Shown here piece by piece: positions 10,440 through 18,950 of a DNA stretch of 64,000 bases. Origin of the DNA: Boseongicola sp. H5 (GTDB lineage Bacteria > Pseudomonadota > Alphaproteobacteria > Rhodobacterales > Rhodobacteraceae); assembly GCA_020622165.1 (NCBI GenBank), contig JACNMN010000001.1:186001-250000 (forward strand), given 5' to 3'. Numbering within the stretch: position 1 is the first letter of the stretch; each line of letters starts with the position of its first letter. The translations under genes were made by a program, and so were the position numbers. The notes beneath the pieces were generated by a model that was not told the origin of the DNA, searched no databases, and saw only the letters and a list, made by a program, of their open reading frames with translations.

Positions 10440-11612
10440 TCAGGCGGCGGGCATCCGGCGCTCCACCAACTCCGCGAAAAAACTGCACCCATAGGGGATC
10501 GCGTCATCGTTGAAGTTATATTCCGGATGGTGGACCCGCGCGGTCTCCCCATTGCCGACATTGATGAAGGCCCCCGGCCGCGCCCGCAGCATGTAGCTGA
10601 AATCCTCGGCCCCCATGCGCGGCGGCCGCCCGTAATGCACACGTCCCTTCCCCGCGACGGCCTCGGCGATCTCGGCGGCGATGATTGCGTTTTCCTCGTG
10701 ATTGACGGTCACCGGATAGCCGCGGTGATAGGTGATTTCGGCCTTGCATCCATAGGCCGCCGCCGTCGATTGCAGGATCTCGATCACCCGCACCTCGGCC
10801 ATGTCGCGGATATCCTCGTCCAGCGTGCGGACCGTGCCGCGCAACAGGACGGAATTCGGAATGACATTATGCGCCTCGGAACTTGTCTTGATCGTGCAGA
10901 CCGAAACGACAATCTGTTTCAGCGGGTCGACATTGCGGCTGGCCACGGTTTGCAGCGCCATCACCGAGGCACAGGCCGCAGGCGACGGGTCGATCGTGTT
11001 GTGGGGCTGCGCCGCATGGCCGCCCCGGCCCACGATCCGCACTTCGAACTCGTCGGCGGCCGCCATGATCGGGCCCGGCGAGACGCCGAACTCCCCGACC
11101 GGCAGACCCGGCTCATTATGCATGCCGTAGACTTCCCTGATCCCGAAGCGGTCCATCATTCCGTCATCGACCATCGCCTTGCCGCCCGCGCCGCCCTCCT
11201 CGGCGGGCTGGAAGATCACGCAGACCGTGCCGTCGAAATTCCGCGTCTCGGCCAGGTACTTGGCGGCACCCAGCAACATCGCGGTATGCCCGTCATGGCC
11301 GCAGGCATGCATTTTCCCCTCCGTGGCGGAGGCATAATCCAGCCCCGTTTCCTCGGTCATCGGCAGGGCATCCATATCGGCGCGCAGGCCGACACAGGCC
11401 CCGGCCGTGTCCGTCTTGCCGCGGATCACCCCCACGATACCCGACCGCCCGATGCCGGTGACAACCTCGTCACACCCGAACGCCTTCAACTGCGCCTCCA
11501 CCAGCGCGGTGGTCTTCGGCAGATCGTATTGCAGCTCCGGGTTGGCATGGATCTGGCGGCGCCAGGCGGTGATTTCCTGATGGAGCTCGGCCAGGCGGTT
11601 TTTCACGGGCAT
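10440..11612 (-). CDS. M20 family amidohydrolase, copy 1 of tandem array
   Basis: This is the first gene of the three-copy M20D array: 390 residues starting MPVKNRLAELHQEITAWRR. It has ACGHDGHTAM, PAEEGGAGGKAM, MHNEPG and VHHPEYNF, so the dinuclear metal site appears intact. Upstream is the longest gene-free stretch of the window, which presumably carries the promoter. The start at 11612 aligns with both paralogues and has AAGGGAGAAG about 6-15 nt upstream. Substrate differences between the three copies cannot be assigned by eye. Confidence 0.93.
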   Translation of the reverse strand: MPVKNRLAELHQEITAWRRQIHANPELQYDLPKTTALVEAQLKAFGCDEVVTGIGRSGIVGVIRGKTDTAGACVGLRADMDALPMTEETGLDYASATEGKMHACGHDGHTAMLLGAAKYLAETRNFDGTVCVIFQPAEEGGAGGKAMVDDGMMDRFGIREVYGMHNEPGLPVGEFGVSPGPIMAAADEFEVRIVGRGGHAAQPHNTIDPSPAACASVMALQTVASRNVDPLKQIVVSVCTIKTSSEAHNVIPNSVLLRGTVRTLDEDIRDMAEVRVIEILQSTAAAYGCKAEITYHRGYPVTVNHEENAIIAAEIAEAVAGKGRVHYGRPPRMGAEDFSYMLRARPGAFINVGNGETARVHHPEYNFNDDAIPYGCSFFAELVERRMPAA

Positions 11613-12072
11613 GAATGTCTTCTCCCTTTTATGGCGCCCACGGGTTGCGGGCATCTTGGTGGCTGCGCGAAGGGTCGTAGGGATCCGCGCGGCAGCGTAT
11701 TCTGCATTGGTGGACCGGGCGACCTTGGCGCATCCAGGGGGCGGGTTCAAGCCATCCGGCGAATCAAGCCGGGCAGGATCCGCACCGCGACCAACACCGA
11801 TCACGGGAGCAGATCTGAGAGATTTCTCCTATCGAATCATGGTTAACGGCAAGCCCTGCTCAACCGGTTGATAGACAAATCCTAATATCCGCCGGTTTCT
11901 TCGGGCCTTCATTAATAATTGTTAACAAATCGTTAACATATCGGATCGTGCTGTTAACGATTTCGGACAGCCCTGCGTCACGGACAAGTCAATGCCGGAT
12001 GCGGGGCACGAAACCGGCCCGAAAAAGGATGTCAGATCCGGGGCCGTCAAAGTCGGTTTAAGGGGGGACACC
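11613..12072. other. Gene-poor divergent regulatory region
   Basis: This 460-bp stretch between the M20 array (minus) and the small operon (plus) holds no convincing gene. Weak ORFs here lack ribosome sites and family features. It includes an AT-rich patch (about 11870-11965), unusual in this GC-rich window, with four GTTAAC words (11841, 11921, 11932 and 11953), one pair of which forms a CtrA-type box. Promoters for both flanking transcripts are expected here. Confidence 0.6.
11922..11937 (+). promoter_or_regulatory. CtrA-type box TTAA-N7-TTAAC
   Basis: Positions 11922-11937 read TTAA, seven bases, TTAAC. This is an exact match to the established consensus of the alphaproteobacterial response regulator CtrA. 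A third TTAAC occurs at 11954 and an N6-spaced TTAA at 11912. The site is 136 nt upstream of a 37-codon ORF, 253 nt upstream of the first lipoprotein gene and 310 nt upstream of the divergent M20 array. Which transcript it controls is inferred, not shown. Confidence 0.6.
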
Positions 12073-12186
12073 ATGTTTCGGAACACACCAGAACACACAG
12101 CCGCGGATCGGGGCCCTGGGTTGCCGGTCAGACCAGTCTTGCCGGGTCTTCGGCAAAGCGAAGCCGCGCGCAGACCTGCGTGCTGA
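12073..12186 (+). CDS. Candidate 37-residue leader ORF
   Basis: The ATG is preceded by a strong purine-rich ribosome site (AGGGGGG about 6 nt upstream). The ORF ends in TGA three bases before the ATG of the downstream lipoprotein. This arrangement would allow translational coupling. The product is Pro/Arg/Ala-rich, with no signal peptide, membrane segment or recognisable motif, and composition alone does not prove it is coding. It could instead be untranslated leader whose ribosome site is fortuitous. Confidence 0.3.
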   Translation: MFRNTPEHTAADRGPGLPVRPVLPGLRQSEAARRPAC

Positions 12187-12189
12187 TCC

Positions 12190-12579
12190 ATGCATCTCGC
12201 ATCACCGCACATCGCGCGCAGCCGGCGGCCCGTCCCGCAACACCGCCGCCTTGTGGCGCGGATCGGCGCCTGTCTCGCCGCCGGTCTTTCGCTGGTCCTC
12301 CTCGCGGGCTGCGCGACCGCGCCCCAGAACATCGCGCCGGCAGAGGTCGCGCCCCCCACATCGAGCTGCGCCGAGATGGAAGCGCGGCACGCCCGGATCG
12401 CCGCCGAACTCGGGCCGCTGGTGGAACGCCAGCGGGAGGCCCGCGCGGCGGATATCGCCTTCATGGCGCTGGTCGCCCCGATCCCGATCAGCGGCGGCAT
12501 GCGCGTCGATGAAGAGATTGCCGCCGCCTTGGGGGAGGCCCGCGCAATCGAGGCCCGCCACGCCCGGATCTGCCGGTGA
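12190..12579 (+). CDS. Small lipoprotein of the CtrA-box micro-operon
   Basis: The predicted 129-residue protein has an Arg-rich N-terminus, a hydrophobic stretch and a lipobox LLAGC (Cys41). A GTG at 12253 would give a more usual signal peptide length of about 20 residues. The mature part is mostly helical and charged, with Ala/Glu/Arg-rich segments and two Cys residues (about 56 and 128) that could pair in the periplasm. The final codons overlap the GTG start of the next gene (GTGA), implying coupled translation. No family is recognised. Confidence 0.6.
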   Translation: MHLASPHIARSRRPVPQHRRLVARIGACLAAGLSLVLLAGCATAPQNIAPAEVAPPTSSCAEMEARHARIAAELGPLVERQREARAADIAFMALVAPIPISGGMRVDEEIAAALGEARAIEARHARICR

Positions 12580-12989
12580 TCGTCCGCGTTCTGCTGCTGG
12601 TCGCAACGCTTCTGACCGGCTGCGCGCAGCATATCCGGGAGGCCGAGCGCGTGCGGATCACCTATGACCCCGGCGGCCTGCTCAGCAGTCATTACGATCA
12701 GGCGGGCCGCTACCTTGTCGCCGGGCTGGCCGTCGAGGTGGAGGGGTATTGCGCCAGCGCCTGCCTGATCTATGCGGTCGCCGACAATGCCTGCCTGCAT
12801 CGCGACGCGCGCTTCGGCTTTCACGCCGGCAGCAACGCCGTCGGCACCGGTTACATGGCGCGGATCATGCCGCCGAACCTGCGCGCCTGGTATCTGTCCG
12901 GCCCGTCAAGCCGGACCGCGATCACCACGCTTGGCACCGCGGATCTGCTGGCGCTGGATCCCGGCGCGTGGCGGCTCTGCGATGGATAG
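12576..12989 (+). CDS. Lipoprotein with ClpP/crotonase-like core (COG3904-like)
   Basis: The 137-residue product starts at a GTG that overlaps the previous stop. It has a signal peptide ending in LLTGC (Cys16), so it is a periplasmic lipoprotein. The mature region shows DPGG at 31-34, CASAC at 59-63 and RFGFHAG with His83. In COG3904-type periplasmic proteins, related to ClpP and S49 peptidases, the SPGG, C-x-S-A-C and GxH segments carry the oxyanion loop, Ser and His. Here Ser61 and His83 are the candidate catalytic pair. The domain is shorter than typical members, so activity is uncertain. Confidence 0.65.
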   Translation: MIVRVLLLVATLLTGCAQHIREAERVRITYDPGGLLSSHYDQAGRYLVAGLAVEVEGYCASACLIYAVADNACLHRDARFGFHAGSNAVGTGYMARIMPPNLRAWYLSGPSSRTAITTLGTADLLALDPGAWRLCDG

Positions 12990-13077
12990 GCGCCCGCCCG
13001 GAAGCGGTTTCGTGCTCGCCGCGATCTGGGGGCTGACCTTCTGGGCACTGGTCCTGCTGGCGATCTGGATCTTCTAG
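12982..13077 (+). CDS. 31-residue single-pass membrane peptide
   Basis: This short ORF starts inside the end of the preceding gene (8-nt overlap, ATGGATAG). It encodes a basic N-terminus followed by one hydrophobic helix rich in Trp and Leu (about residues 10-31). The tight overlap and clear membrane segment support a real small protein of the same operon. It is too short for family assignment. The stop lies 7 nt from the convergent argE-like gene. Confidence 0.45.
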   Translation: MDRRPPGSGFVLAAIWGLTFWALVLLAIWIF

Positions 13078-13083
13078 GCCGCG

Positions 13084-14241
13084 CTATTCGGTGAGCACAT
13101 CCAGCAGCCGGTCCATGAAATCCTGCCCCTTGCGGAACTGCTCCAGGGTAATGAATTCGTTCGGCTGATGGGCCTGTTCGATATTGCCCGGCCCGCAGAC
13201 GACCGCCGAATAGCCGCCCGACTGGAACTGCCCGGCCTCGGTGCCGAAACTGACCACATGGGTGGCGTTGTCACCGGTCAGGCGGCGCACCAGCGCCTCG
13301 GCGGCGCCATCGGTTTCTGGTTTCAGTCCAGGCACATCCCATAGCGGCGTGGCGGTGATGAAACATTCGGACCGGACCTTGCGGATCTCCGCCTCCAGCG
13401 CGCGAACCTCGGCCAGATACCTGTCGGCCCAGTCCCCCGGCGTCTCGGTCGGGACACAGCGGAACGACAGCACGAAACGACAATCCTTCGCCGTGATGTT
13501 ATGCGCCGTCCCGCCTTCGATCTTGCCCACATGCACGGATGTGTAGGGCGGATCGAACGGGCTTTCGGGATCGGCATTGGCCTTGTTCTCGGCATTGATC
13601 CGGTTTGCCCAATCGATCAGCTTGATGCCTTCCATGATCGCCGACACCCCCTGATCGGGCAGAGAGGAATGCACCTCGAAGCCGCGCACATGCATGTCGA
13701 AGCCGACGCCGCCCTTATGGCCCGTGACCGGGCGCATGCTGGTCGGCTCACCGATGATCGCCAGCGCCGCCCTTGGCATATGCGGCTGCATCGCGGCAAT
13801 CATCGGCGGCGCCCCGATGCAGCCGATTTCCTCGTCCCGCGTCAGGCATATCTGCAAGGGCCGGATCAGACCCCGCTCCAGCGCGGGCGCGACAAGGCTC
13901 AGCGCCAGCGCGTCGAACCCCTTCATGTCGCAGGTTCCGCGCCCGTAAAGCCGGCCGTCCTTCTCCACCACCTGGAACGGGTCCGTGTCCCAGCTCTGGC
14001 CATCCACCGGCACCACATCGGTGTGGCCCGACAGGATGACGCCGCCCTCCACCTCCGGGCCCAGATGGCAATACAGGGAGGCTTTCGTGCCGTCGGCGTT
14101 GTAATCCCGGTGGCAGGAGACGCCCAGACCGTCCAGATAATCCTCCACCCAGTCGACCAGATCGAGGTTGGAAACACGGCTGACTGTGGGGAAAGATACA
14201 AGCTTTTCAAGCAGCTCCCGAGCGGAAAGGGCTGTTGGCAT
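13084..14241 (-). CDS. argE: Acetylornithine deacetylase
   Basis: This 385-residue M20-family deacylase is of the ArgE type and would convert N-acetylornithine to ornithine in the cytoplasm. Metal-site signatures are visible: SGHTDVVPVDGQ, GRGTCDMKGF, TRDEEIGCIGA and a C-terminal HQPNEF. The start at 14241 was chosen over one eight codons upstream because AAGGAG lies 7 nt before it. It is a more distant relative of the three M20D copies at 8-11.6 kb. It is divergent from the dpp cluster, so it may serve peptide or N-acyl amino acid use rather than arginine synthesis. Confidence 0.88.
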   Translation of the reverse strand: MPTALSARELLEKLVSFPTVSRVSNLDLVDWVEDYLDGLGVSCHRDYNADGTKASLYCHLGPEVEGGVILSGHTDVVPVDGQSWDTDPFQVVEKDGRLYGRGTCDMKGFDALALSLVAPALERGLIRPLQICLTRDEEIGCIGAPPMIAAMQPHMPRAALAIIGEPTSMRPVTGHKGGVGFDMHVRGFEVHSSLPDQGVSAIMEGIKLIDWANRINAENKANADPESPFDPPYTSVHVGKIEGGTAHNITAKDCRFVLSFRCVPTETPGDWADRYLAEVRALEAEIRKVRSECFITATPLWDVPGLKPETDGAAEALVRRLTGDNATHVVSFGTEAGQFQSGGYSAVVCGPGNIEQAHQPNEFITLEQFRKGQDFMDRLLDVLTE

Positions 14242-14316
14242 CAGGCGCTCCTTGCGGTGGGACATGCCCGACCCTGTTCCTTCCCCGCCCCTTCGTCAAG
14301 CCTGCGCTCCGGAGAC

Positions 14317-14333
14317 TGCCCAACACTTGGGCA
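14317..14333. promoter_or_regulatory. Perfect 17-bp dyad between argE and dppD
   Basis: TGCCCAA, three bases, TTGGGCA is a perfect inverted repeat. It lies 76 nt upstream of the argE start and 133 nt upstream of dppD. It is compatible with a dimeric regulator's operator controlling the divergent pair. The regulator is not in the window as far as I can see. Confidence 0.5.
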
Positions 14334-14465
14334 TCTGCACACTCGTCACGCAACGGAGCCCGGATTGCCGCTTGCGGGCCGCGATTTTCATGTTACCGTC
14401 GCACGCACTACCTGCACCTGCCCATCAGAGGCGGGGCGTAACCAACTGGTGAGGAGCGTCACACG

Positions 14466-15473
14466 ATGCCCGATGGGGGTCTGCCCTCTGTCCTTGATGT
14501 CAAGGACCTCAAAACTGTATTCCGCACCCGGCGCGGCGAAATCCATGCCGTGAACAACGTCAGCTTCCATCTGGAGGCCGGTGAGCTTCTGGGCGTGGTG
14601 GGCGAAAGCGGCTCCGGCAAATCGGTGACCATGATGTCGCTGATCGGCCTGCTGCCGATGCCGCCCGCGGAAGTCAGGAATGGCCGCGTGATGTTCGAGG
14701 GGCAGGATCTGCTTGCCTGCAACGAGGATCAGCTTCGCGCCGTCCGCGGCGCGCGGATCGGCTTTGTCTTTCAGGATCCGATGACATCGCTGAACCCGGT
14801 CTTCAATGTCGGCTTTCAGATCATCGAACCGCTGCGCAAGCATATGGGACTGAGCAAATCCAAGGCCCGTGCGCGCGCCGTGGAGTTGCTGGAACTTGTC
14901 GGCATCCCCGATGCCGCGCGCCGGCTTGGGGATTATCCGCACCAGTTTTCCGGCGGCATGCGCCAGCGTGTGATGATCGCCATAGCGCTGGCCTGCGACC
15001 CGAAGGTGCTGATCGCCGACGAGCCGACAACGGCGCTCGACGTGACGATCCAGGCGCAGATCCTGGAACTGGTCAAGGAACTGCGCCAGAAACTGGGGAT
15101 GGCCATCGTCTGGATCACCCATGATCTGGGTGTGATCGCCGGTATCGCCGACCGCGTGATGGTCATGTATGGCGGCCAGGTGGTCGAGCAGGGGCCGGTG
15201 CGCGAATTGTTTGCCAACCCCAAACATCCTTATACAAGAATGCTTCTGGAAACCGTGCCTTCGGTAACCGGCGAACGGGCCGAGCGGCTGCAGGTCATCG
15301 ATGGCCAGCCGCCGATGCTGGCGCAGTCGCCGGACAGTTGCCCGTTCCGGGCGCGCTGTCCGCTGGCGTTCGAGCGCTGCGAACAGGAAAACCCCAAGCG
15401 GGTGCCGGTCGGCCCCGGCCATGACGCCGCCTGTTTCTGGGATGTAGATGCGGGGGCTCCGCGCGATGTTTGA
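14466..15473 (+). CDS. dppD: Dipeptide ABC transporter ATP-binding protein (DppD-like)
   Basis: This 335-residue ATPase belongs to the oligopeptide/dipeptide importer class. Walker A is GESGSGKS (about 48-55), the signature is FSGGMRQR, and Walker B is [12 protein letters not shown]. The C-terminal zone has the cysteine pattern ([14 protein letters not shown]) found in Opp/Dpp ATPases that carry an iron-sulfur cluster. It is the first gene of dppD-dppF-dppA-lysE-dppB-dppC, with a good ribosome site (GAGGAG). The 3' end overlaps dppF by 8 nt. Confidence 0.93.
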   Translation: MPDGGLPSVLDVKDLKTVFRTRRGEIHAVNNVSFHLEAGELLGVVGESGSGKSVTMMSLIGLLPMPPAEVRNGRVMFEGQDLLACNEDQLRAVRGARIGFVFQDPMTSLNPVFNVGFQIIEPLRKHMGLSKSKARARAVELLELVGIPDAARRLGDYPHQFSGGMRQRVMIAIALACDPKVLIADEPTTALDVTIQAQILELVKELRQKLGMAIVWITHDLGVIAGIADRVMVMYGGQVVEQGPVRELFANPKHPYTRMLLETVPSVTGERAERLQVIDGQPPMLAQSPDSCPFRARCPLAFERCEQENPKRVPVGPGHDAACFWDVDAGAPRDV

Positions 15474-16497
15474 TACCAGCGCCAACAAGAAGCTTGTCGA
15501 GGTTGACGGGCTGAAGATGTATTTCCCGATCTATACGGGCCTGCTGCGGCGCCATACCGGCAATGTGAAAGCGGTGGACGGGGTCAGCTTCGACATCATG
15601 GAGGGGGAAACCCTGGGCCTCGTCGGTGAAAGCGGCTGCGGTAAATCCACCTGCGGGCGCGCGATCCTGCGGCTTTACGAACCGACCGCCGGGTCGATCA
15701 AGATCGATGGCGAGGAAATCGCCGATGTGGGGTTCGACAAGCTGCGCAAGATGCGCCCCACCATGCAGATGGTGTTTCAGGAGCCGCAGGCCAGCCTGAA
15801 CCCGCGCATGACCGTGGCCGCGATCATCGGGGAGCCGCTGAGCGAGCATTCCGGCAAATCCAGATCCGACCAGCTTGACCGGATCTACGAGCTGATGGAC
15901 GCGGTCGGCCTGAACCGGGATTTCGCAAACCGGTATCCACATGAGTTTTCCGGCGGGCAGCGCCAGCGCATCGGCATCGCCCGCGCCCTTGCGCTGAACC
16001 CGAAATTCATCGTCTGCGACGAACCGATCGCCGCGCTGGACGTGTCCATTCAGGCGCAGGTGGTCAATCTTCTGGAAGATCTCCAGAAGCAGTTCGGCCT
16101 GACATATCTGTTCATTTCCCACGATCTGTCGATGGTGCGCCACATCGCCGACCGGGTCGCGGTGATGTATCTGGGCAAGGTCGTCGAACTGGCCCCGCGG
16201 GAGGACCTCTATGCCGACCCGCTTCACCCCTACACGAAGGCATTGCTCTCGGCCGTGCCGGAGCCCGATCCGGTCGCCCATGACAATGCCAACCGCACCA
16301 TTCTGCAAGGCGACGTGCCCAGCCCGTCGAACCCGCCCGAGGGCTGCAATTTCTGCACCAGATGCCCGTCGGTCATGGATATCTGCCGAAAGATCGACCC
16401 CGAATTCCGGGAGGTGCGCCCCGGCCGTTTCGTCGCCTGCCACCTTCTGAACGATACCAAGATGCCCGCTGAACCAACAGCGGCGGTTGAGGCGTGA
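15466..16497 (+). CDS. dppF: Dipeptide ABC transporter ATP-binding protein (DppF-like)
   Basis: This is the second ATPase of the importer, 343 residues, with Walker [10 protein letters not shown], signature [15 protein letters not shown] and Walker [13 protein letters not shown]. The C-terminal cysteines ([14 protein letters not shown]) again match the Opp/Dpp type. The start at 15466 gives the ATGTTTGA overlap with the dppD stop; an ATG six codons upstream is possible. Together with DppD it should form the nucleotide-binding heterodimer. Confidence 0.93.
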   Translation: MFDTSANKKLVEVDGLKMYFPIYTGLLRRHTGNVKAVDGVSFDIMEGETLGLVGESGCGKSTCGRAILRLYEPTAGSIKIDGEEIADVGFDKLRKMRPTMQMVFQEPQASLNPRMTVAAIIGEPLSEHSGKSRSDQLDRIYELMDAVGLNRDFANRYPHEFSGGQRQRIGIARALALNPKFIVCDEPIAALDVSIQAQVVNLLEDLQKQFGLTYLFISHDLSMVRHIADRVAVMYLGKVVELAPREDLYADPLHPYTKALLSAVPEPDPVAHDNANRTILQGDVPSPSNPPEGCNFCTRCPSVMDICRKIDPEFREVRPGRFVACHLLNDTKMPAEPTAAVEA

Positions 16498-16524
16498 AAT
16501 GAGCAATCCAACAAGGAGAGAGAC

Positions 16525-18231
16525 ATGAACTCGAAGACACTTTTACTGGGGGCCGCTGCTGCGTTTATGCTAAGCCCCGTGGCCGCGATGGCCGAGCGCG
16601 GCTCGTCCGGCCATCTGAACATCATCTATTGGCAAGCGCCCTCCACGCTGAACCCGTATCTGTCGGGCGGCACCAAGGAAGTGGAAAGCGCCTCTCTGGT
16701 GTTGGAATCCTTCGCCCGCTTTGACGACACCGGCACCATGGTACCGTGGCTGGCGGCGGATATTCCGACCGTCGAAAACGGCGGCGTCAGCGAAGATCTG
16801 ACGCAGATCACCTGGACCATCGCCGATGGCATCACCTGGTCCGACGGTACGCCGCTCACCGCAGCGGACGCCGTGTTCACCTGGGAATACTGCACCCATC
16901 CCGAAGGCGGTTGCGCGCAGGCCTCCTATTTCGACGGTGTGGAAAGCGTTGTGGCCGTTGACGACATGACGGTTCAGATCAACTTCAACGCACCCAAGCC
17001 CTTCCCCTACACAGCCTTCGTGGGTTCGGAATCGCCGATCATTCAGGCCGCGCAATTCGCCGAATGCCTCGGTGCCCGCGCGCCCGAATGCACCGACGCC
17101 AATTTCGGCCCGATCGGCACCGGCCCCTTCGTGGTCACCGATTTCCGGCCGAATGACGTGATCGAGTTCGAAGCGAACCAGAACTTCCGCTACCCCGATC
17201 GCCCCTATTTCGCCACCGTGACCTTCAAGGGCGGCGGCGATGCGGCGGCGGCGGCACGCTCGGTTCTGGAAACCGGCGAGTTCGACTACGCCTGGAACCT
17301 GCAGATCGACCCGACGATCCTCGCGCAGATGGAAGCGCAGGGGAACGGCACGGTCGTGACCGCCTTCGGGACCTCGGTCGAGCGTCTGCACCTGAACCAG
17401 ACCAACCCCGACCCGGCGCTCGGCGATCTGCGCTCCACGGTCGAGGGCGGCCCGCATCCGTTCCTGACGGATCCGATCATCGGTCAGGCAATGTCCATGG
17501 CCATCGACCGCGCCCTGCTGGTTGAAGTCGGCTACGGTGCCGGTGGTCAGCCGACCTGCAACGTCCTGCCCGCGCCCGAGCTTTATGCCTCGACCGCCAA
17601 TGATGACTGCCTTGTGCAGGACATCGCCGGAGCCAACGCGCTTCTGGACGAGGCCGGCTATGTGGATACCAATGGTGACGGCATCCGCGAAGCCAACGGC
17701 ATCCCGCTGAGCGTTCTCTACCAGACCTCCACCAACGCCGTCCGTCAGGACACGCAGGCGCTGGTGAAACAGTGGTGGAGCGAGATCGGCATCGACGCGG
17801 AACTCCGCAACATCGACGCCTCGGTTTTCTTCGGCGGCGACCCGGCGAGCCCGGACACCTTCCAGAAGTTCTATGCCGACGTGGAGATGTACACCAACAA
17901 CTTCGCCGGCGTGGACCCGGAAGCCTATATGGCCAACTGGCGCTGCTCGGAAATCCCGGGCCCCGACACCCAGTGGCAGGGCTCCAACATCCAGCGCTTC
18001 TGCATGGAAGAGTATGACGCTCTCGTCGACGAGATGGCCACCACTGCCGATCTTCAGGAACGTGGCCGCCTTGCCCGTGAAATGAACGACATGATCATCC
18101 AGTCCTACTCGATCATTCCGCTCATCCACCGTGGCGGTGTTTCGGCCCATGCCAACAGCCTGGAAGGCATCCGCATGTCCGACTGGGACAGCGAGCTGTG
18201 GAACATCATGGATTGGCGCCGCGCCGAGTAA
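16525..18231 (+). CDS. dppA: Peptide ABC transporter substrate-binding protein
   Basis: This is a 568-residue periplasmic binding protein of the SBP_bac_5 family. It has a cleavable signal peptide ending near AMAERG (about residue 24). It contains the family hallmarks NPYLSGGTKE, WSDGTPLTAADAVFTWEY and GTGPFVVTDFRPND. A calcium-loop-like DTNGDGIRE and several Cys residues, probably disulfide-linked, are also present. A strong ribosome site (AAGGAGAG) precedes it. It follows dppF by 27 nt and should deliver peptides to the DppBC permease. Confidence 0.93.
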   Translation: MNSKTLLLGAAAAFMLSPVAAMAERGSSGHLNIIYWQAPSTLNPYLSGGTKEVESASLVLESFARFDDTGTMVPWLAADIPTVENGGVSEDLTQITWTIADGITWSDGTPLTAADAVFTWEYCTHPEGGCAQASYFDGVESVVAVDDMTVQINFNAPKPFPYTAFVGSESPIIQAAQFAECLGARAPECTDANFGPIGTGPFVVTDFRPNDVIEFEANQNFRYPDRPYFATVTFKGGGDAAAAARSVLETGEFDYAWNLQIDPTILAQMEAQGNGTVVTAFGTSVERLHLNQTNPDPALGDLRSTVEGGPHPFLTDPIIGQAMSMAIDRALLVEVGYGAGGQPTCNVLPAPELYASTANDDCLVQDIAGANALLDEAGYVDTNGDGIREANGIPLSVLYQTSTNAVRQDTQALVKQWWSEIGIDAELRNIDASVFFGGDPASPDTFQKFYADVEMYTNNFAGVDPEAYMANWRCSEIPGPDTQWQGSNIQRFCMEEYDALVDEMATTADLQERGRLAREMNDMIIQSYSIIPLIHRGGVSAHANSLEGIRMSDWDSELWNIMDWRRAE

Positions 18232-18298
18232 CAATCTCTTAATCCTGCGCCGTCCCGGGGTCTCGGGGCGGCGCGACCAACCACCGGGGCAGTTTCGC

Positions 18299-18919
18299 AT
18301 GAGCATTGAAGTCTATCTGGCCTATCTGGCGACCGTTGGGGTGTTCTTCGCCTCCCCTCCTGGGCCGAGCCAACTTCTGATGATCTCCAATTCCATGCGT
18401 CATAGCCCGCGCCGCAGCGGCTGGACCGTAGCCGGCGATCTTTCCGCCAATTCGCTTCAAATGCTGGCCGCCGGTTTCGGCCTCGCCGCATTGATTGCCA
18501 CCACCGATTGGGCGCTTGATGTGATCAAATGGGCGGGTGTCGCCTATCTGGTCTGGATGGGCATCCGCACCTTCCGCGCTGCACCGACGCCCCCTGGCGC
18601 CGCCGCCGCGCTGGCCTCCGCCCGACAGCTTTATTTCCAAGGGTTCTTTACCTCTGCCTCGAACCCCAAAGCGGTTTTCTTCTTCGCCGCGCTCTTCCCG
18701 CAATTTATTTCGCCCGAAACCGCGATCTGGCCCCAGCTTCTGATCCTAGGCGCGACCTATCTGGTGGTCGATGGGGTGATCCTGTTCATCTACGGCGCGA
18801 CGGCGGCCCGGCTGTTTGCCCGGCTCGCGGTACGCGGCCGACTTCTCAACCGCCTTTCGGGTAGCGCTATGATTGGCGCCGCGGGTCTTCTGGCCCTGCG
18901 CGACGCGCAGGCACGATGA
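18299..18919 (+). CDS. LysE/RhtB family amino acid exporter
   Basis: The 206-residue inner-membrane protein has about six hydrophobic helices. It carries the family signature near the N-terminus (FFASPPGPSQLLMISNSMRHSPRRSG) and the NPKAVFFFAALFPQF segment. LysE/RhtB proteins export amino acids such as lysine, threonine or homoserine. It is inserted between dppA and dppB in the importer operon, 67 nt after dppA and 31 nt before dppB, in the same orientation. A role in relieving amino acid excess after peptide uptake is an inference from position. Confidence 0.88.
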   Translation: MSIEVYLAYLATVGVFFASPPGPSQLLMISNSMRHSPRRSGWTVAGDLSANSLQMLAAGFGLAALIATTDWALDVIKWAGVAYLVWMGIRTFRAAPTPPGAAAALASARQLYFQGFFTSASNPKAVFFFAALFPQFISPETAIWPQLLILGATYLVVDGVILFIYGATAARLFARLAVRGRLLNRLSGSAMIGAAGLLALRDAQAR

Positions 18920-18950
18920 CCCGCACCGTTTCGCAAAGGGATCGCACGAC

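Noticed and set aside
11611-11871. 86-codon ORF in the gene-poor region
   Set aside because: No ribosome site, no signal peptide or family feature, and it lies in presumed promoter sequence.
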